A DNA stretch of 64,000 bases from Curtobacterium sp. UCD-KPL2560. Lineage in GTDB: Bacteria > Actinomycetota > Actinomycetes > Actinomycetales > Microbacteriaceae. The stretch lies in the NCBI RefSeq assembly GCF_001705035.1, contig NZ_MCIG01000005.1, positions 26,178-90,177 on the forward strand, given 5' to 3'. The notes beneath the pieces are model-generated. The model was not told the origin of the DNA. It saw only the letters and a program-made list of their open reading frames with translations, and did no database searches. Positions 8,588 through 18,045 of this stretch are shown one piece after another (positions within the stretch are counted from its first letter, which is position 1; the number at the start of each line of letters is the position of its first letter). The position numbers were made by a program, and so were the translations under genes.

Positions 8588-11500
8588 GCGATGCGGACGC
8601 CCTCGAGGAGCGCACGGGTCCTGGTGACGACCCGTGCGCGCCCCCAGTCGTGCGCGAGCGGGTCGTGGTCGGCAGCCGAGGCGTCCGCCGCCTCGGCCTC
8701 GGCCGCGGCGAGCGCCCGCTCCCCCGCGGCCGCCGCGAGGAGCGGACGGATCCGCGCGTGCGCGAGCACCGCGTAGTCCTGGCGCGTGCCGACCCGGGTC
8801 GCGAGGGCCCAGCAGCGGACGGCCGCGTCGGGCTGGCCGTCGCGGACGAGCGCGACGGCCAGCCCGAGCAGCGCCGTCCCGACGACCGGCAGGTCCAGCC
8901 AGGTCGACCCGAGCCGCAGCTGCACGAGTGCTCCGGTGCGCAGGCGTCGTGCGACGTCGCGCTCGGCGGCCGGGAGGCGCACCCCGCCTCCGCCGGGTCC
9001 CTCCACCTGGTCGGTGGTCGCGCCCAGGGCCTCGTCCACGGCCGCGATCCGCGCTGCGCCCGCCATGAGGCGCCAGTGCACCGCGCGGGTGCGCGGGTCC
9101 CGCAGCAGGTCCCACGCCGCGGTGTACTCGGCGGCCGCGCGCTCGGGGTGTCGCTCGTACCGGGCGCACTCGGCACCGATCGCGCGGGCGAGCACGCCCA
9201 CCTGGACCGTGCCGTCGGCCGGACCGCCGCGCATCGTCACCGGGCGGAGGCGCAGGTCCTCGGCGATGGCGCGCGCCCGGACGAGGTCGCCCGTCGCCGC
9301 CGCGGCCAGGCCGACCGTCCAGCTGATCTCGTACAGGTCGTCGTCGGCGCCGAACCGTTCGAGCAGCTCCTGCGCCGACGCGGCCGTCTCGAGTGCCTCG
9401 CGGTACCGGCCGCCCTGCGCGTGCAGCTGGGTCAGGGTGACGGCGACGGAACCGGCCGTCCAGGCGTCGCCGGAGACCGCGGCGAGGTCCCGCGCGCGCT
9501 GGGCGTACCGGAGCGCGGCCGCGGGGTCGCCGGCGTTCTCGGCGAGCGGCGCGCTGAGCATCGCCCCGAAGCAGGCGACGCCCGGGTCCGGGTCGGCCCG
9601 CATCCGTCCGAGCAGCGCCGCTCCGGCCCGTTCCCCGCCGAGCACGAGCAGCAGGTCGCACTGCGCGTCGACCACGGGGTGCCCGGTGCCGCCGTCCCGT
9701 CGCATGCGCCGCAGCACCGAGCGGGCGCGGGCGGTGGTCCGGATGTCGGTGAAGGCCGCCGACGCCCCGCACAGCACGAGCGACACGACCGTCGCGGTGC
9801 GGTCGTCGGGGGCGACCGGCGCGGACCGGAGGGCGGCGATCACGTCGTGGGCGACGGCCACGACCTCGCCGTGGGTGCCGCGCAGGGTCCAGTAGCCGCC
9901 GAGCGCGGCGAAGACGTGCGCGACGGTCGGCCCGTCCTCGTCGCGCACCGCCCAGCGCAGCAGGGTGACGAGCGTCTCGGCCTCCCGGCGCACCACGCCG
10001 AACGCCGCGAGCTGCGCGGGCCCGGTGAGGGCGAACAGGTTGCACGTGGCCGACAGCTCCCGGCCCCACGTGGTCATCGCCGCCCGCACCTGCCCGGTCG
10101 TGCCGCGCTCGTCGAGGCGGTCCGCCCCGAACTCGCGCACGGTCTCGAGCAGTCGGTAGCGCACCGGTTCGCCCGGCGTCTCGACGAGCTGCACGAGGGA
10201 CTGCTCGACGAGCTCCGCGAGGTCGTCCGACGCGTCGGCCCGACGGTCGGGTACCGCGACGGCCTCGACCGCACCGTCGGGGACGCCGTCGGGGAACAGC
10301 GCGAGCCGCGTGAGGAGGTCCTGCGCCCCGGCGTCGAGCAGCCGCCAGCTCCACTCGATCACCGCGAGCAGCGTCCGGTGCCGCTCCGGGGCGCTCCGGT
10401 CCCCGCTGCGGAGCAGGGCGAACCGGTCGTCCAGGCGCCGCTCCACCTCGTCGACGCTCATCCCGCGGACCCGCGCGGCGGCGAGCTCGATCGCGAGCGG
10501 CGACCCGTCGAGCCGGGTGCAGATGCGGCGGACCGTGTCGACCGGGAGCACCGCACCCGGGCGGGCCGCTCGTGCACGGTCGGTGAACAGCCGGACCGCG
10601 GCACCGTCCGCCTCGACCGGCAGGGGCGCGAGCGGTGCCACGACCTCGCCGCCGATCGCGAGCGGCGCCCGCGAGGTCGCGAGCACCCGCAGCCCGGGCA
10701 CCGCGGCGAGCAGGTCGGCGGTGAACGGCGCGACCCGGTCGAGCAGGTGTTCGCAGTTGTCCAGCACGAGCACGGTCGGGGCCTCGTCGAGCACCCGGGT
10801 GACGCGGCCCCACAGGTCCGTGACCACGGCGTCGCGGAGGGACCGCGCCGACCGCACCTCGGCGACCCCGAGGAGTGCCGCGAGTGCCGGCAGCAGGTCG
10901 TCGGCGTCGGTGAGCGGTGCGAGCTCGCACACCACGACCGCCGTGGTCTCCGGCAGGCCGGCGGCGACCGCCTGCGCGAGCCGGGTCTTGCCGAGCCCGC
11001 CCGGCCCGAGCACGGTGACGAGTCGCCCCCGACCGAGCTCGGCGGTCACGGTCGCGACGTCGTGTGCGCGGCCGACGAGCTCGTTCGGCGCCGCACGCAG
11101 CCCGATGCGTCGGACGGTGCCGGTCGGGGCGGCCGGACCGCGCAGGAGTGCGGCGTGCAGGGCGACGAGCTCCGCGGACGGGTCGGCACCGAGCGCGTCG
11201 GCGAGCCGCCCACGGTGCGCCGCGAACACCGCGAGCGCCTCGGCCGGACGACCGTCCGCCGCGAGGGCGCGCATCGCACCGGCCGCGGCCACGTCGTCGT
11301 AGGGCGCCGCGGCGGACTCGTCGGTCCAGACCGCGGCGGCGGCCGTCGTGTCGCCGGACTCGAGCAGCAGGACACCCAGGCGTCGACGGAGGGCGTGCCG
11401 AGCCGCAGCCGCGCGGGCCGCCAACGCCGTGCCGAGCTCGCCCTCGACGTCGTCGCCCGGTGCCCCGGTCCACCGGTCGAGCGCGGCCCGGACGGTCTCG

Positions 11501-11838
11501 AGGTCGGTCGCGTCCACGGCGCGCTCGGCAGCGTCGAGGTCGACGGTGTCCTGGCCGGGTGCGAGCGCGTAGCCGGTGGTGGTGGAGACGACGAGCCCCT
11601 CGGCCGTGCTCCGTCGCAGGCGGGACACCATGGTCTGCAGGGCCGCTCGCGCTCCCCGGGGGCGGTCGTCACCCCAGAGCGCGTCGATCAGCGAGTCGGT
11701 CCCGACCGCGTGGCCCTCGGCGAGCACGAGCGCGACGAGGAACGACCGGGCGAGGGCACCCGTGACTGGCACGCTCCCGCCGTCCGGCCCCGCGACGGTC
11801 ACCGGTCCGAGGACGGCGACACGGGACGCGACGGGCAC
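8575..11838 (-). CDS. AfsR/SARP-family regulator with BTAD and NB-ARC domains
   Basis: A 1087-residue transcriptional regulator. It has an OmpR-type winged-helix DNA-binding domain (~15-90), a bacterial transcriptional activation domain (~95-235), an NB-ARC ATPase with Walker A GPGGLGKTRLA (~277), Walker B-like VLVLDNCEHLLD (~365) and ATSRAPL, then a long Ala/Arg-rich helical C-terminus that resembles TPR repeats. This is the AfsR-like architecture that senses a signal through ATP-dependent assembly. It lies convergent to the ABC exporter and 53 bp from the FUSC gene. Which genes it controls cannot be told from the sequence. Confidence 0.9.
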   Translation of the reverse strand: MPVASRVAVLGPVTVAGPDGGSVPVTGALARSFLVALVLAEGHAVGTDSLIDALWGDDRPRGARAALQTMVSRLRRSTAEGLVVSTTTGYALAPGQDTVDLDAAERAVDATDLETVRAALDRWTGAPGDDVEGELGTALAARAAAARHALRRRLGVLLLESGDTTAAAAVWTDESAAAPYDDVAAAGAMRALAADGRPAEALAVFAAHRGRLADALGADPSAELVALHAALLRGPAAPTGTVRRIGLRAAPNELVGRAHDVATVTAELGRGRLVTVLGPGGLGKTRLAQAVAAGLPETTAVVVCELAPLTDADDLLPALAALLGVAEVRSARSLRDAVVTDLWGRVTRVLDEAPTVLVLDNCEHLLDRVAPFTADLLAAVPGLRVLATSRAPLAIGGEVVAPLAPLPVEADGAAVRLFTDRARAARPGAVLPVDTVRRICTRLDGSPLAIELAAARVRGMSVDEVERRLDDRFALLRSGDRSAPERHRTLLAVIEWSWRLLDAGAQDLLTRLALFPDGVPDGAVEAVAVPDRRADASDDLAELVEQSLVQLVETPGEPVRYRLLETVREFGADRLDERGTTGQVRAAMTTWGRELSATCNLFALTGPAQLAAFGVVRREAETLVTLLRWAVRDEDGPTVAHVFAALGGYWTLRGTHGEVVAVAHDVIAALRSAPVAPDDRTATVVSLVLCGASAAFTDIRTTARARSVLRRMRRDGGTGHPVVDAQCDLLLVLGGERAGAALLGRMRADPDPGVACFGAMLSAPLAENAGDPAAALRYAQRARDLAAVSGDAWTAGSVAVTLTQLHAQGGRYREALETAASAQELLERFGADDDLYEISWTVGLAAAATGDLVRARAIAEDLRLRPVTMRGGPADGTVQVGVLARAIGAECARYERHPERAAAEYTAAWDLLRDPRTRAVHWRLMAGAARIAAVDEALGATTDQVEGPGGGGVRLPAAERDVARRLRTGALVQLRLGSTWLDLPVVGTALLGLAVALVRDGQPDAAVRCWALATRVGTRQDYAVLAHARIRPLLAAAAGERALAAAEAEAADASAADHDPLAHDWGRARVVTRTRALLEGVRIAPTA

Positions 11839-11891
11839 GCGCCGATCCTACCGACGCCGTGCGACGGCCCCGGTCGGCGACGCGTCCGGGG

Positions 11892-13004
11892 TCAGCGCTT
11901 CTCGCCGAACGGCCCCGTCTTCGTGTCGACGTCCTGGGTCGCCCGCTTCTCCGACTCCAGGATCCCCCGCAGGGCGACGATCGCGCTCGCGGTGACGGCC
12001 ACGCTCGACGGGTTCTCCCGGCTGGCGTCGAGGGCGCGCTCGAGCGTCGGGAGTGCCTCGTCGCCCGCGTCCTCCGCGCAGTCCCCGCGCACCACGCACG
12101 CGACCTGGCGCAGGGCTGCGGCGAGCGGCTCCGCGAACGACGGGTCCGGACGGCCGATGTTGTCCGCGACCGGGCCGGACCGGGCGACGAGCTCGGTGAG
12201 GTCCGTCGTGTACCAGGCGGCCCGCTCGAGGGCACGGAACCGCGCCCCGTCGGTCGCCAGGCGCGCCCGCGACCCGCGGAGCACCCCACGGGGGTTCCAC
12301 CGACGGCTCTCCTGCGCCACCGACACCCGTTCGCGCACGTCCTCGATCGCCGCGTCGAGCCGCGCCTGCTGCCGGTCCCACGCGCGGGTGTCGGGCTCGC
12401 CCTGGTCGAGCACGGCCGCGAGGTCGTCGAGGTGCTCCGCGAGCACCGCGTTGACCTGGTCGATGCGCCGCTCGGCGTCCCAGAAGTGCAGCGGCGGCAC
12501 GATCAGCGAGTTCACCAGCAGCCCGATGCCGATCCCGATGCCCATCTGCACGACGTACGCGAACGAGTACCCCTCGGCGTTGCCCCCACCGACGAGCAGG
12601 ACGAACAGCGCCGCCATCGGGACCCACGAGTACCCCTCGCCGAGCACCCGGAACCCGCTGACCAGCACGCCGAGGCCCACCGCGAGGGCCACCGCGACCA
12701 CGCCCGGGTCGCCGATGAGCATCGTGAACCCGGCGATGAGGATGCCGAGCGTGATCCCGACGAGCGTCTGCAGACCGGCCCGGACGCCCGCGAACACCGT
12801 GGTCCGCATCGCCACGATCGCCCCGAGGGGTGCGTAGTACGGGTAGTCGGCCGCGACCCCGGGGGCGTGCTTCGCGAGCGTCCACGCGATCGTCGCCGCG
12901 AGCGCGGCCTTCGCCGCGAGCAGCAGCCGCGGCTGGGTGCCCGAGTCGCGGCTCCACTGCCAGAGGCGGCGCCCGGCGCCCGTGATGCGTTCTGCTCGTG
13001 CCAT
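11892..13004 (-). CDS. FUSC-family membrane protein
   Basis: A 370-residue integral membrane protein of the fusaric acid/aromatic acid exporter (FUSC) superfamily. The N-terminal half has about six hydrophobic segments in pairs (AALAATIAWTLAKH, AIVAMRTTVFAGVRAGLQTL, GITLGILIAGFTMLIG). The C-terminal half is a soluble helical domain. ATG 13004 is preferred; an in-frame TTG at 13016 is possible, and neither has a strong ribosome site. Transport of aromatic compounds is the family role; the substrate is unknown. It probably has its own promoter in the repeat-rich gap behind it. Confidence 0.8.
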   Translation of the reverse strand: MARAERITGAGRRLWQWSRDSGTQPRLLLAAKAALAATIAWTLAKHAPGVAADYPYYAPLGAIVAMRTTVFAGVRAGLQTLVGITLGILIAGFTMLIGDPGVVAVALAVGLGVLVSGFRVLGEGYSWVPMAALFVLLVGGGNAEGYSFAYVVQMGIGIGIGLLVNSLIVPPLHFWDAERRIDQVNAVLAEHLDDLAAVLDQGEPDTRAWDRQQARLDAAIEDVRERVSVAQESRRWNPRGVLRGSRARLATDGARFRALERAAWYTTDLTELVARSGPVADNIGRPDPSFAEPLAAALRQVACVVRGDCAEDAGDEALPTLERALDASRENPSSVAVTASAIVALRGILESEKRATQDVDTKTGPFGEKR

Positions 13005-13058
13005 GTCGGCGGCCAAGCTAGCCGCGGACCGCTGTGAGCGTTGACGGCGAGCGGGGCG

Positions 13059-13155
13059 GGACGGGAGGCACGTGGCGGCCGTGCTGTGCGCCTCCGTCCG
13101 TCGGACGATCAGACGGGAGGCGCGTGGCGGCGGTGCACCGCGCCTCCCGTCCGGC
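13059..13155. repeat. Two palindromic repeat copies between the FUSC gene and rplQ
   Basis: Two neighbouring copies of the dispersed palindrome are seen. One at about 13059-13103 has imperfect arms. One at about 13110-13153 has arms ACGGGAGGCGCG and CGCGCCTCCCGT. They lie between the terminator of rplQ and the FUSC start, so they cannot be simple terminators for both genes. Confidence 0.7.
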
Positions 13156-13170
13156 GAGCGGTCGCCGACG

Positions 13171-13210
13171 CGGAGAAGCCCCCGCGACGTGCGTCGCGGG
13201 GGCTTCTCCG
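13171..13210 (-). terminator. Terminator of the infA-rplQ operon
   Basis: 13171-13189 is the exact reverse complement of 13192-13210: a 19-bp perfect stem with a 2-nt loop, starting 15 bp after the rplQ stop. There is no U-run. Its strength and position make it the likely end of the alpha operon. Confidence 0.8.
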
Positions 13211-13225
13211 ATGTTGGTGCTGGAC

Positions 13226-13774
13226 CTACTTGGCGTCGTCCGCCTTGGCGGCGGCGTCGGCCTCGACCTCGGCAGCTGCGTCGGTCTCGGTCTCGGCCTC
13301 GGCCTCGACCGGGGTCGACTCCTCGGTGGTCTCGGTCTCGTCGACCGGGGCCTCCTCGACCGGCGCGGCGGCGGCCGGGGCCGCCTTGCGCTGCACCGGG
13401 GCGGGCGAGCTCGAGACCGGCTCGAGCACGAGCTCGATCGACGCGAGCGGCGCGTTGTCACCCTTGCGGAAGCCGAGCTTCGTGATGCGGGTGTACCCGC
13501 CCTGGCGGTCCTCGACCTGGGGCGCGATCTCCGTGAACAGCGTGTGCACGACGGACTTGTCACGCAGCTGCGCGATGACGCGACGGCGCGCGTGCAGGTC
13601 GCCACGCTTCGCGAACGTGATGAGACGCTCGGCGACGGGACGGAGGCGCTTGGCCTTCGTCTCGGTGGTGGTGATGCGGCCGTGCGTGAACAGGGCGTTG
13701 GCGAGGTTGCTCAGGAGCAGGCGCTCGTGGGCGGGGCCGCCACCGAGGCGGGGGCCCTTGGTGGGCTTCGGCAT
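13226..13774 (-). CDS. rplQ: 50S ribosomal protein L17
   Basis: L17 lines the outside of the peptide exit tunnel. The 182-residue product has the standard core ([20 protein letters not shown], then [14 protein letters not shown]) over residues 1-125. A ~57-residue acidic Ala/Glu/Thr/Asp-rich tail follows that is not part of the L17 fold and is probably disordered. It is the last gene of infA-rpmJ-rpsM-rpsK-rpoA-rplQ, 66 bp after rpoA and followed by a strong terminator. Confidence 0.96.
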   Translation of the reverse strand: MPKPTKGPRLGGGPAHERLLLSNLANALFTHGRITTTETKAKRLRPVAERLITFAKRGDLHARRRVIAQLRDKSVVHTLFTEIAPQVEDRQGGYTRITKLGFRKGDNAPLASIELVLEPVSSSPAPVQRKAAPAAAAPVEEAPVDETETTEESTPVEAEAETETDAAAEVEADAAAKADDAK

Positions 13775-13840
13775 GTCAGTTCTCCAGTGGTGATGGTGGT
13801 GCGCGCTGCGTCAGCGGCGCGCGTGCGCGTCAGCGCGAGG

Positions 13841-14836
13841 TCAGTTGCTGGACTCGTCCTCGTCGTACCCGCTGTAGAAGTGGGCGCCGTCGAATCCGGG
13901 GACGGTGTCCTTGAGGGACAGGCCGAGCTCGGTGAGCTTGTCCTTGACCTCGTCCACCGACTTCTGACCGAAGTTGCGGATGTTCATGAGCTGCGTCTCC
14001 GACAGGGCGACGAGCTCGGACACCGTGTTGATGCCCTCCCGCTTCAGGCAGTTGTAGCTGCGCACCGACAGGTCGAGGTCCTCGATCGGGGTCTGCAGCT
14101 CGTTCGAGAGCACGGCGTCGACCGGCGCGGGGCCGATCTCGATGCCCTCGGCCGCGGTGTTCAGCTCGCGGGCGAGACCGAACAGCTCGACCAGCGTGCG
14201 ACCGGCCGACGCGATGGCGTCGCGCGGCGTGATCGCGGGCTTCGACTCGACGTCGACGACCAGGCGGTCGAAGTCCGTGCGCTCACCGGCACGCGTCGCC
14301 TCGACGCGGTAGGTGACCTTGAGGACCGGCGAGTAGATCGAGTCGATCGGGATCTGACCGGCCTCGCTGAACTCCGAGCGGTTCTGGGTCGCCGAGACGT
14401 AGCCGCGGCCACGCTCGATCGTCAGCTCGAGCTCGAAGCGCGCGGTGTCGTTCAGGGTCGCGATGACGAGGTCCGGGTTGTGGATCTCGACGCCGGCCGG
14501 AGCGGAGATGTCCGCTGCGGTGACCTGACCGGCACCCTGCTTGCGCAGGTACGCGGTGATCGGCTCGTCGTGCTCGCTGGAGACGACGAGGCTCTTGATG
14601 TTGAGGATGATCTCGGTGACGTCTTCCTTGACACCGGGGACGGTGCTGAACTCGTGGAGGACGCCGTCGATGCGGATGCTGGTGACAGCCGCGCCGGGGA
14701 TCGAGGAGAGGAGCGTGCGGCGCAGCGAGTTGCCGAGGGTGTAACCGAAGCCCGGCTCGAGCGGCTCGATGACGAAGCGCGAGCGGAACTCGGAGATCGA
14801 CTCCTCGGTCAGGGTGGGGCGCTGTGCAATGAGCAC
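13841..14836 (-). CDS. rpoA: RNA polymerase subunit alpha
   Basis: Alpha dimerises to nucleate RNA polymerase and contacts UP elements and activators. The 331-residue protein has the N-terminal domain ([19 protein letters not shown]) and the C-terminal helix-hairpin-helix domain (~255-315, [16 protein letters not shown]). The frame is open to 14875, but GTG 14836 begins [12 protein letters not shown], the family start. It has a good Shine-Dalgarno GAAAGGA at 14845-14851, 8 nt away. A 7-bp hairpin (14856-14862 with 14871-14877) sits just upstream of that site and could affect initiation. Confidence 0.97.
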   Translation of the reverse strand: MLIAQRPTLTEESISEFRSRFVIEPLEPGFGYTLGNSLRRTLLSSIPGAAVTSIRIDGVLHEFSTVPGVKEDVTEIILNIKSLVVSSEHDEPITAYLRKQGAGQVTAADISAPAGVEIHNPDLVIATLNDTARFELELTIERGRGYVSATQNRSEFSEAGQIPIDSIYSPVLKVTYRVEATRAGERTDFDRLVVDVESKPAITPRDAIASAGRTLVELFGLARELNTAAEGIEIGPAPVDAVLSNELQTPIEDLDLSVRSYNCLKREGINTVSELVALSETQLMNIRNFGQKSVDEVKDKLTELGLSLKDTVPGFDGAHFYSGYDEDESSN

Positions 14837-15059
14837 TGTGGGATTCCTTTCGGCGGAGTGTCCGCTATATGACACTCGGCGGTACGACGGGGCCGACCGG
14901 GCCCCGACGGGTCTGTTGAGTTGTGATCACGCGCACCGACCGGCCACGGGGACCGGCGGTGTGCGATCGAACGACCAGGAATGGCCGCGGGCCCCGCCCG
15001 CCCCGGACCGGGATGACCCGGTCAGGGGACGAGCAGGGCGCGGCCGGTTGCTCCTCGCG
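14837..15059 (-). promoter_or_regulatory. Structured rpsK-rpoA gap in the usual rpsD slot
   Basis: This 223-bp gap has no coding potential that I can support. In minus-strand RNA three hairpins can form: 15001-15012 with 15017-15028 (12 bp, one mismatch), a GC stem around 14885-14907, and 14856-14862 with 14871-14877 next to the rpoA ribosome site. In many bacteria rpsD lies here. The hairpins may be an attenuator setting rpoA against r-protein levels. Confidence 0.45.
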
Positions 15060-15458
15060 TCAGACGCGGCGGCGCTTCGGCGGGCGGCAGCCGTTGTGCG
15101 CCTGCGGGGTGACGTCGTTGATCGAGCCGACCTCGAGGCCAGCGGCCTGGAGGGAGCGGATCGCGGTCTCGCGACCCGAGCCCGGGCCCTTGACGAAGAC
15201 GTCGACCTTCTTGACACCGTGCTCCTGCGCCTGACGGGCGGCGGACTCGGCGGCGAGCTGCGCCGCGAACGGCGTCGACTTGCGCGAACCCTTGAAGCCC
15301 ACGGCACCCGAGGACGCCCAGCTGAGGACGGCGCCCGACGGGTCGGTGATGCTGACGATGGTGTTGTTGAACGTGCTCTTGATGTGGGCCTGGCCCACGG
15401 CGACGTTCTTCTTCTCCTTGCGGCGCGGCTTGCGCGCGGCAGTCTTGGGGGTAGCCAT
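15060..15458 (-). CDS. rpsK: 30S ribosomal protein S11
   Basis: S11 sits on the 30S platform near the mRNA exit and the E site. The protein has 132 residues with a basic N-terminus ([18 protein letters not shown]) and the diagnostic C-terminus [19 protein letters not shown]. It follows rpsM by 9 bp. A 223-bp structured gap separates it from rpoA. Confidence 0.98.
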   Translation of the reverse strand: MATPKTAARKPRRKEKKNVAVGQAHIKSTFNNTIVSITDPSGAVLSWASSGAVGFKGSRKSTPFAAQLAAESAARQAQEHGVKKVDVFVKGPGSGRETAIRSLQAAGLEVGSINDVTPQAHNGCRPPKRRRV

Positions 15459-15467
15459 GATGATCTC

Positions 15468-15842
15468 CTATCGGGCCTTCTTCTTGCCTGCCACGGTGCG
15501 CTTCGGTCCCTTGCGGGTACGCGCGTTGGTCTTGGTGCGCTGACCACGCACCGGGAGACCACGACGGTGGCGGAGACCCTCGTAGCTACCGATCTCGACC
15601 TTGCGGCGGATGTCGGCGGCGACCTCACGGCGGAGGTCACCCTCCACCTTGAAGTTGCCCTCGATGAAGTCACGGAGGGCGACGAGCTGGTCGTCGGTCA
15701 GGTCCTTGACGCGGATGTCACCGGAGATACCGGTCTCGGCGAGTGCCTGGACCGCGCGGGTCCGGCCGACGCCGTAGATGTACGTGAGTGCGATCTCCAC
15801 GCGCTTCTCGCGCGGGATGTCGACGCCTGCTAGACGTGCCAT
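15468..15842 (-). CDS. rpsM: 30S ribosomal protein S13
   Basis: S13 is in the 30S head and bridges to 50S L5. At 124 residues it has the standard start [19 protein letters not shown] and a basic tail [21 protein letters not shown] ribosome site AGGAGC precedes the ATG. It is preceded by a 148-bp gap after rpmJ that can fold into a three-stem RNA. Confidence 0.98.
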   Translation of the reverse strand: MARLAGVDIPREKRVEIALTYIYGVGRTRAVQALAETGISGDIRVKDLTDDQLVALRDFIEGNFKVEGDLRREVAADIRRKVEIGSYEGLRHRRGLPVRGQRTKTNARTRKGPKRTVAGKKKAR

Positions 15843-15876
15843 GTGCTGGCTGCTCCTGTTGTCGATGGAGGTGTGG

Positions 15877-15956
15877 CGCAGTACCGGTGCCCGGGCCTCC
15901 GCCCCGAGGTGTCCCCCCGCCGGTGACCTGGGTCACGACGGGGTTCTGGTACTGCG
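15877..15956 (-). ncRNA. Candidate structured leader RNA before rpsM
   Basis: Minus-strand RNA from 15956 to 15877 can form a closed junction. A 9-bp closing stem pairs 15948-15956 with 15877-15885. One arm has a 5-bp stem (CCCCG/CGGGG) topped by GUGACC-CA-GGUCAC, and a second arm has CCUC/GAGG. It lies in the rpmJ-rpsM gap. An r-protein autoregulatory leader is the natural guess; no family match is claimed. Confidence 0.45.
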
Positions 15957-15990
15957 TGTTCGGTGTTGAGTTGTGGGTCCTGCTGGGAGC

Positions 15991-16107
15991 TCAGCCCTGG
16001 CGCTGCTTGTGACGCGGGTTGCTCTTGCAGATCACCATGACGCGGCCCTTGCGGCGGATGACACGGCAGTGCTCGCAGATGGGCTTGACGCTGGGGTTGA
16101 CCTTCAT
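15991..16107 (-). CDS. rpmJ: 50S ribosomal protein L36 (zinc type)
   Basis: A 38-residue protein too short for most ORF lists. It begins [19 protein letters not shown] and ends NPRHKQRQG. Cys11, Cys14, Cys27 and His33 form the zinc site, so this is the C+ form, not the zinc-free paralogue. It follows infA by 70 bp in the alpha operon. Confidence 0.97.
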   Translation of the reverse strand: MKVNPSVKPICEHCRVIRRKGRVMVICKSNPRHKQRQG

Positions 16108-16177
16108 GGTTGTTTCCTCGTGCTCGCTGGCTTCGTGCTCGGCGGGTTCGCCGGGCCGTTCCTTTCCAGCTCGCGGA

Positions 16178-16399
16178 TCACTTGTAGCGGTAGACGATCC
16201 GGCCGCGGGTCAGGTCGTACGGGCTCAGCTCCACGATCACGCGGTCCTCGGGGAGGATGCGGATGTAGTGCTGGCGCATCTTCCCGGAGATGTGCGCGAG
16301 GACCTTGTGTCCGTTGGTCAGCTCAACGCGGAACATCGCGTTGGGCAGAGCTTCGAGCACCGAGCCTTCGATCTCGATGACGCCGTCTTTCTTGGCCAT
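16178..16399 (-). CDS. infA: Translation initiation factor IF-1
   Basis: IF-1 is an OB-fold factor that blocks the A site during initiation. The 73-residue protein starts [20 protein letters not shown] and ends GRIVYRYK, the full family length. The frame is open far upstream, but ATG 16399 is the family start. It is first in the alpha operon and lies about 88 nt downstream of a good promoter. Confidence 0.98.
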   Translation of the reverse strand: MAKKDGVIEIEGSVLEALPNAMFRVELTNGHKVLAHISGKMRQHYIRILPEDRVIVELSPYDLTRGRIVYRYK

Positions 16400-16493
16400 A
16401 GCCTCACTGTCGCTTGATTGGATTACCGGTGTGATCCCCGAGCCGGTCTGCGGGTCGGGCGCCACGCCATAAGGCATGGCACACCAAGGGTCG

Positions 16494-16522
16494 ATCCTAG
16501 GCGACAGCGGGCCGATTGCCAA
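16494..16522 (-). promoter_or_regulatory. infA: Predicted SigA promoter of the infA-rplQ operon
   Basis: The minus strand reads -35 TTGGCA (16517-16522), 17 bp, then -10 TAGGAT (16494-16499). The leader to infA would be about 88 nt. This is one of the best promoter matches in the window. Confidence 0.7.
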
Positions 16523-16593
16523 GTGCGGGCCGGTCCGACCCCTCGTCTGGGGCTTCCGCAAGGGTTCCTGAGCGTTCCACAGTGGGTTGTCGG

Positions 16594-16632
16594 GCTGCTC
16601 CGGGCCGCGGAGCAGCGGTGCGCCCGTAGCCT
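16594..16632 (+). promoter_or_regulatory. Inverted repeat and -10 box upstream of the LCP gene
   Basis: GCTGCTCCG (16594-16602) and CGGAGCAGC (16608-16616) form a 9-bp inverted repeat with a 5-nt spacer. A -10-like TAGCCT is at 16627-16632, with no recognisable -35. The inverted repeat covers the place where the -35 would be, so it could be an operator or activator site for the LCP gene. Confidence 0.35.
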
Positions 16633-16687
16633 GGCCGACGCACCGACCGGGTCCCGGTCGGCGACCGGACCCCCGATCGGAGACCCC

Positions 16688-17983
16688 GTGCCGCACGATC
16701 CCCGCCGCCCCATCGCCCGACACGGCCGACTCCCCCGCCGTCGGGCGTGGACCACGGCCGCCACGGTGGTCGCCGCCGCGCTCGCGGTCGTCCTCGTCAG
16801 CGGCACCAGCGTCGCCGGCATCGCGGCGGTCCAGCTCGCGACCGCGCCGCACACCGTGCAGCTGAGCACCGACGACCAGAACACCGCGAAGGTCGCCGAC
16901 ATCACGGCGATCAAGGGCGGAGCGAACATCCTCCTCGTCGGCAGCGACACCCGCATCGGCCAGTTCGACTCGGACGAGAACGTCGAGGGCGCGCGCAACG
17001 ACGTCACGATCCTCGTGCACGTCTCCCAGGACCACCAGCAGCTCACGGCGGTCAGCTTCCCGCGCGACCTCAAGGTCCCGATCCCGGCGTGCACCAACCC
17101 CCAGACCGGCACCACCTACCCGGCCGCGAGCAAGGAGCTGCTCAACGAGGCGCTCGGGCACGGCGGCCTGTCGTGCGTCGTCGACACCGTCGAGAACCTC
17201 ACCGGCCTGACCGTCCCGTACGCCGGCCTCATCACCTTCGACGGCGTCATCGAGATGTCGAACGCCCTCGGCGGCGTCGACGTCTGCGTCGCGAAGCCGA
17301 TCCACGACTCGTACACCGGGCTGCAGCTCACCGCGGGCGACCACACGCTCGAGGGGCAGGACGCCCTCGCCTTCCTCCGCAGCCGCCACGGCGTCGGCGA
17401 CGGCAGCGACCTCGCCCGGATCAGCTCGCAGCAGGTCTTCCTGTCCGCCCTGCTCCGCAAGGTCGCCTCGGACGGCACCCTGTCGAACCCCGTGACCCTC
17501 TACAAGCTCGCGGGTGCCGCGCTGTCGAACATGACCCTGTCCGACGGCCTCGCCCAGACCCGCACACTCGTCGGCCTCGCCTCGACGCTGCGCGGCATGA
17601 GCACGTCCAACATGCTCTTCGTGCAGTACCCCGTGGTCGACGACCCGACGGACACGTCGCACGTGCTCGTCGCGCAGGAGCCCGCGCACGCCCTCAACGT
17701 CGCGCTGCAGCAGGACGTGAAGACCTCGCTGACCGACTCGAGCACGGGCCGGGCGTCGACGCTGTCACCGGACGCGCAGGCCTCCGCGCCCGCGCAGGCA
17801 CCGGCCTCCGGGACGGGTGGCGGGACCGGCACCGGGACGGGCGGCGGCACGGACACCGGGGCCGGCACCTCGGGCACCGGGGACGCTGCGGCCGGTTCGA
17901 CCCCGAGTCCGAGCGCCACCCCGCTGCCGTCGAGCATCACCGGGCAGAGCGCCTCCGAGCAGACCTGCTCGCGCGGCAACTGA
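16688..17983 (+). CDS. LytR-CpsA-Psr (LCP) family cell-wall polymer ligase
   Basis: LCP proteins join teichoic acids, arabinogalactan or other glycopolymers to peptidoglycan on the outer face of the membrane. The 431-residue protein has a short basic cytosolic N-terminus, one membrane segment (~residues 20-43) and an LCP domain (~75-330) with [24 protein letters not shown] and SFPRDL, which hold the conserved Asp/Arg residues. A Gly/Thr/Ser/Pro-rich tail follows. GTG 16688 is chosen because GGAGA lies just before it; the open frame reaches back to 16418 without homology. It stands alone between infA and map. Confidence 0.87.
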   Translation: MPHDPRRPIARHGRLPRRRAWTTAATVVAAALAVVLVSGTSVAGIAAVQLATAPHTVQLSTDDQNTAKVADITAIKGGANILLVGSDTRIGQFDSDENVEGARNDVTILVHVSQDHQQLTAVSFPRDLKVPIPACTNPQTGTTYPAASKELLNEALGHGGLSCVVDTVENLTGLTVPYAGLITFDGVIEMSNALGGVDVCVAKPIHDSYTGLQLTAGDHTLEGQDALAFLRSRHGVGDGSDLARISSQQVFLSALLRKVASDGTLSNPVTLYKLAGAALSNMTLSDGLAQTRTLVGLASTLRGMSTSNMLFVQYPVVDDPTDTSHVLVAQEPAHALNVALQQDVKTSLTDSSTGRASTLSPDAQASAPAQAPASGTGGGTGTGTGGGTDTGAGTSGTGDAAAGSTPSPSATPLPSSITGQSASEQTCSRGN

Positions 17984-18045
17984 CGCGGTCGCCACGGGGC
18001 GGGGCCGGCCAGGCAGCTGTCCCGGACCGCGAGGCCGTGGTCAGG

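Noticed and set aside
6750..9176. 808-residue open frame on the minus strand across the ABC transporter genes
   Set aside because: It is a GC-driven shadow of clear ABC genes on the plus strand, shows Arg/Pro/Ala low complexity, and has no motif.
8650..12837. 1395-residue plus-strand open frame
   Set aside because: It is opposite the SARP and FUSC genes, is Arg/Gly/Val/Asp biased, and has no recognisable domain; the minus-strand genes explain the region.
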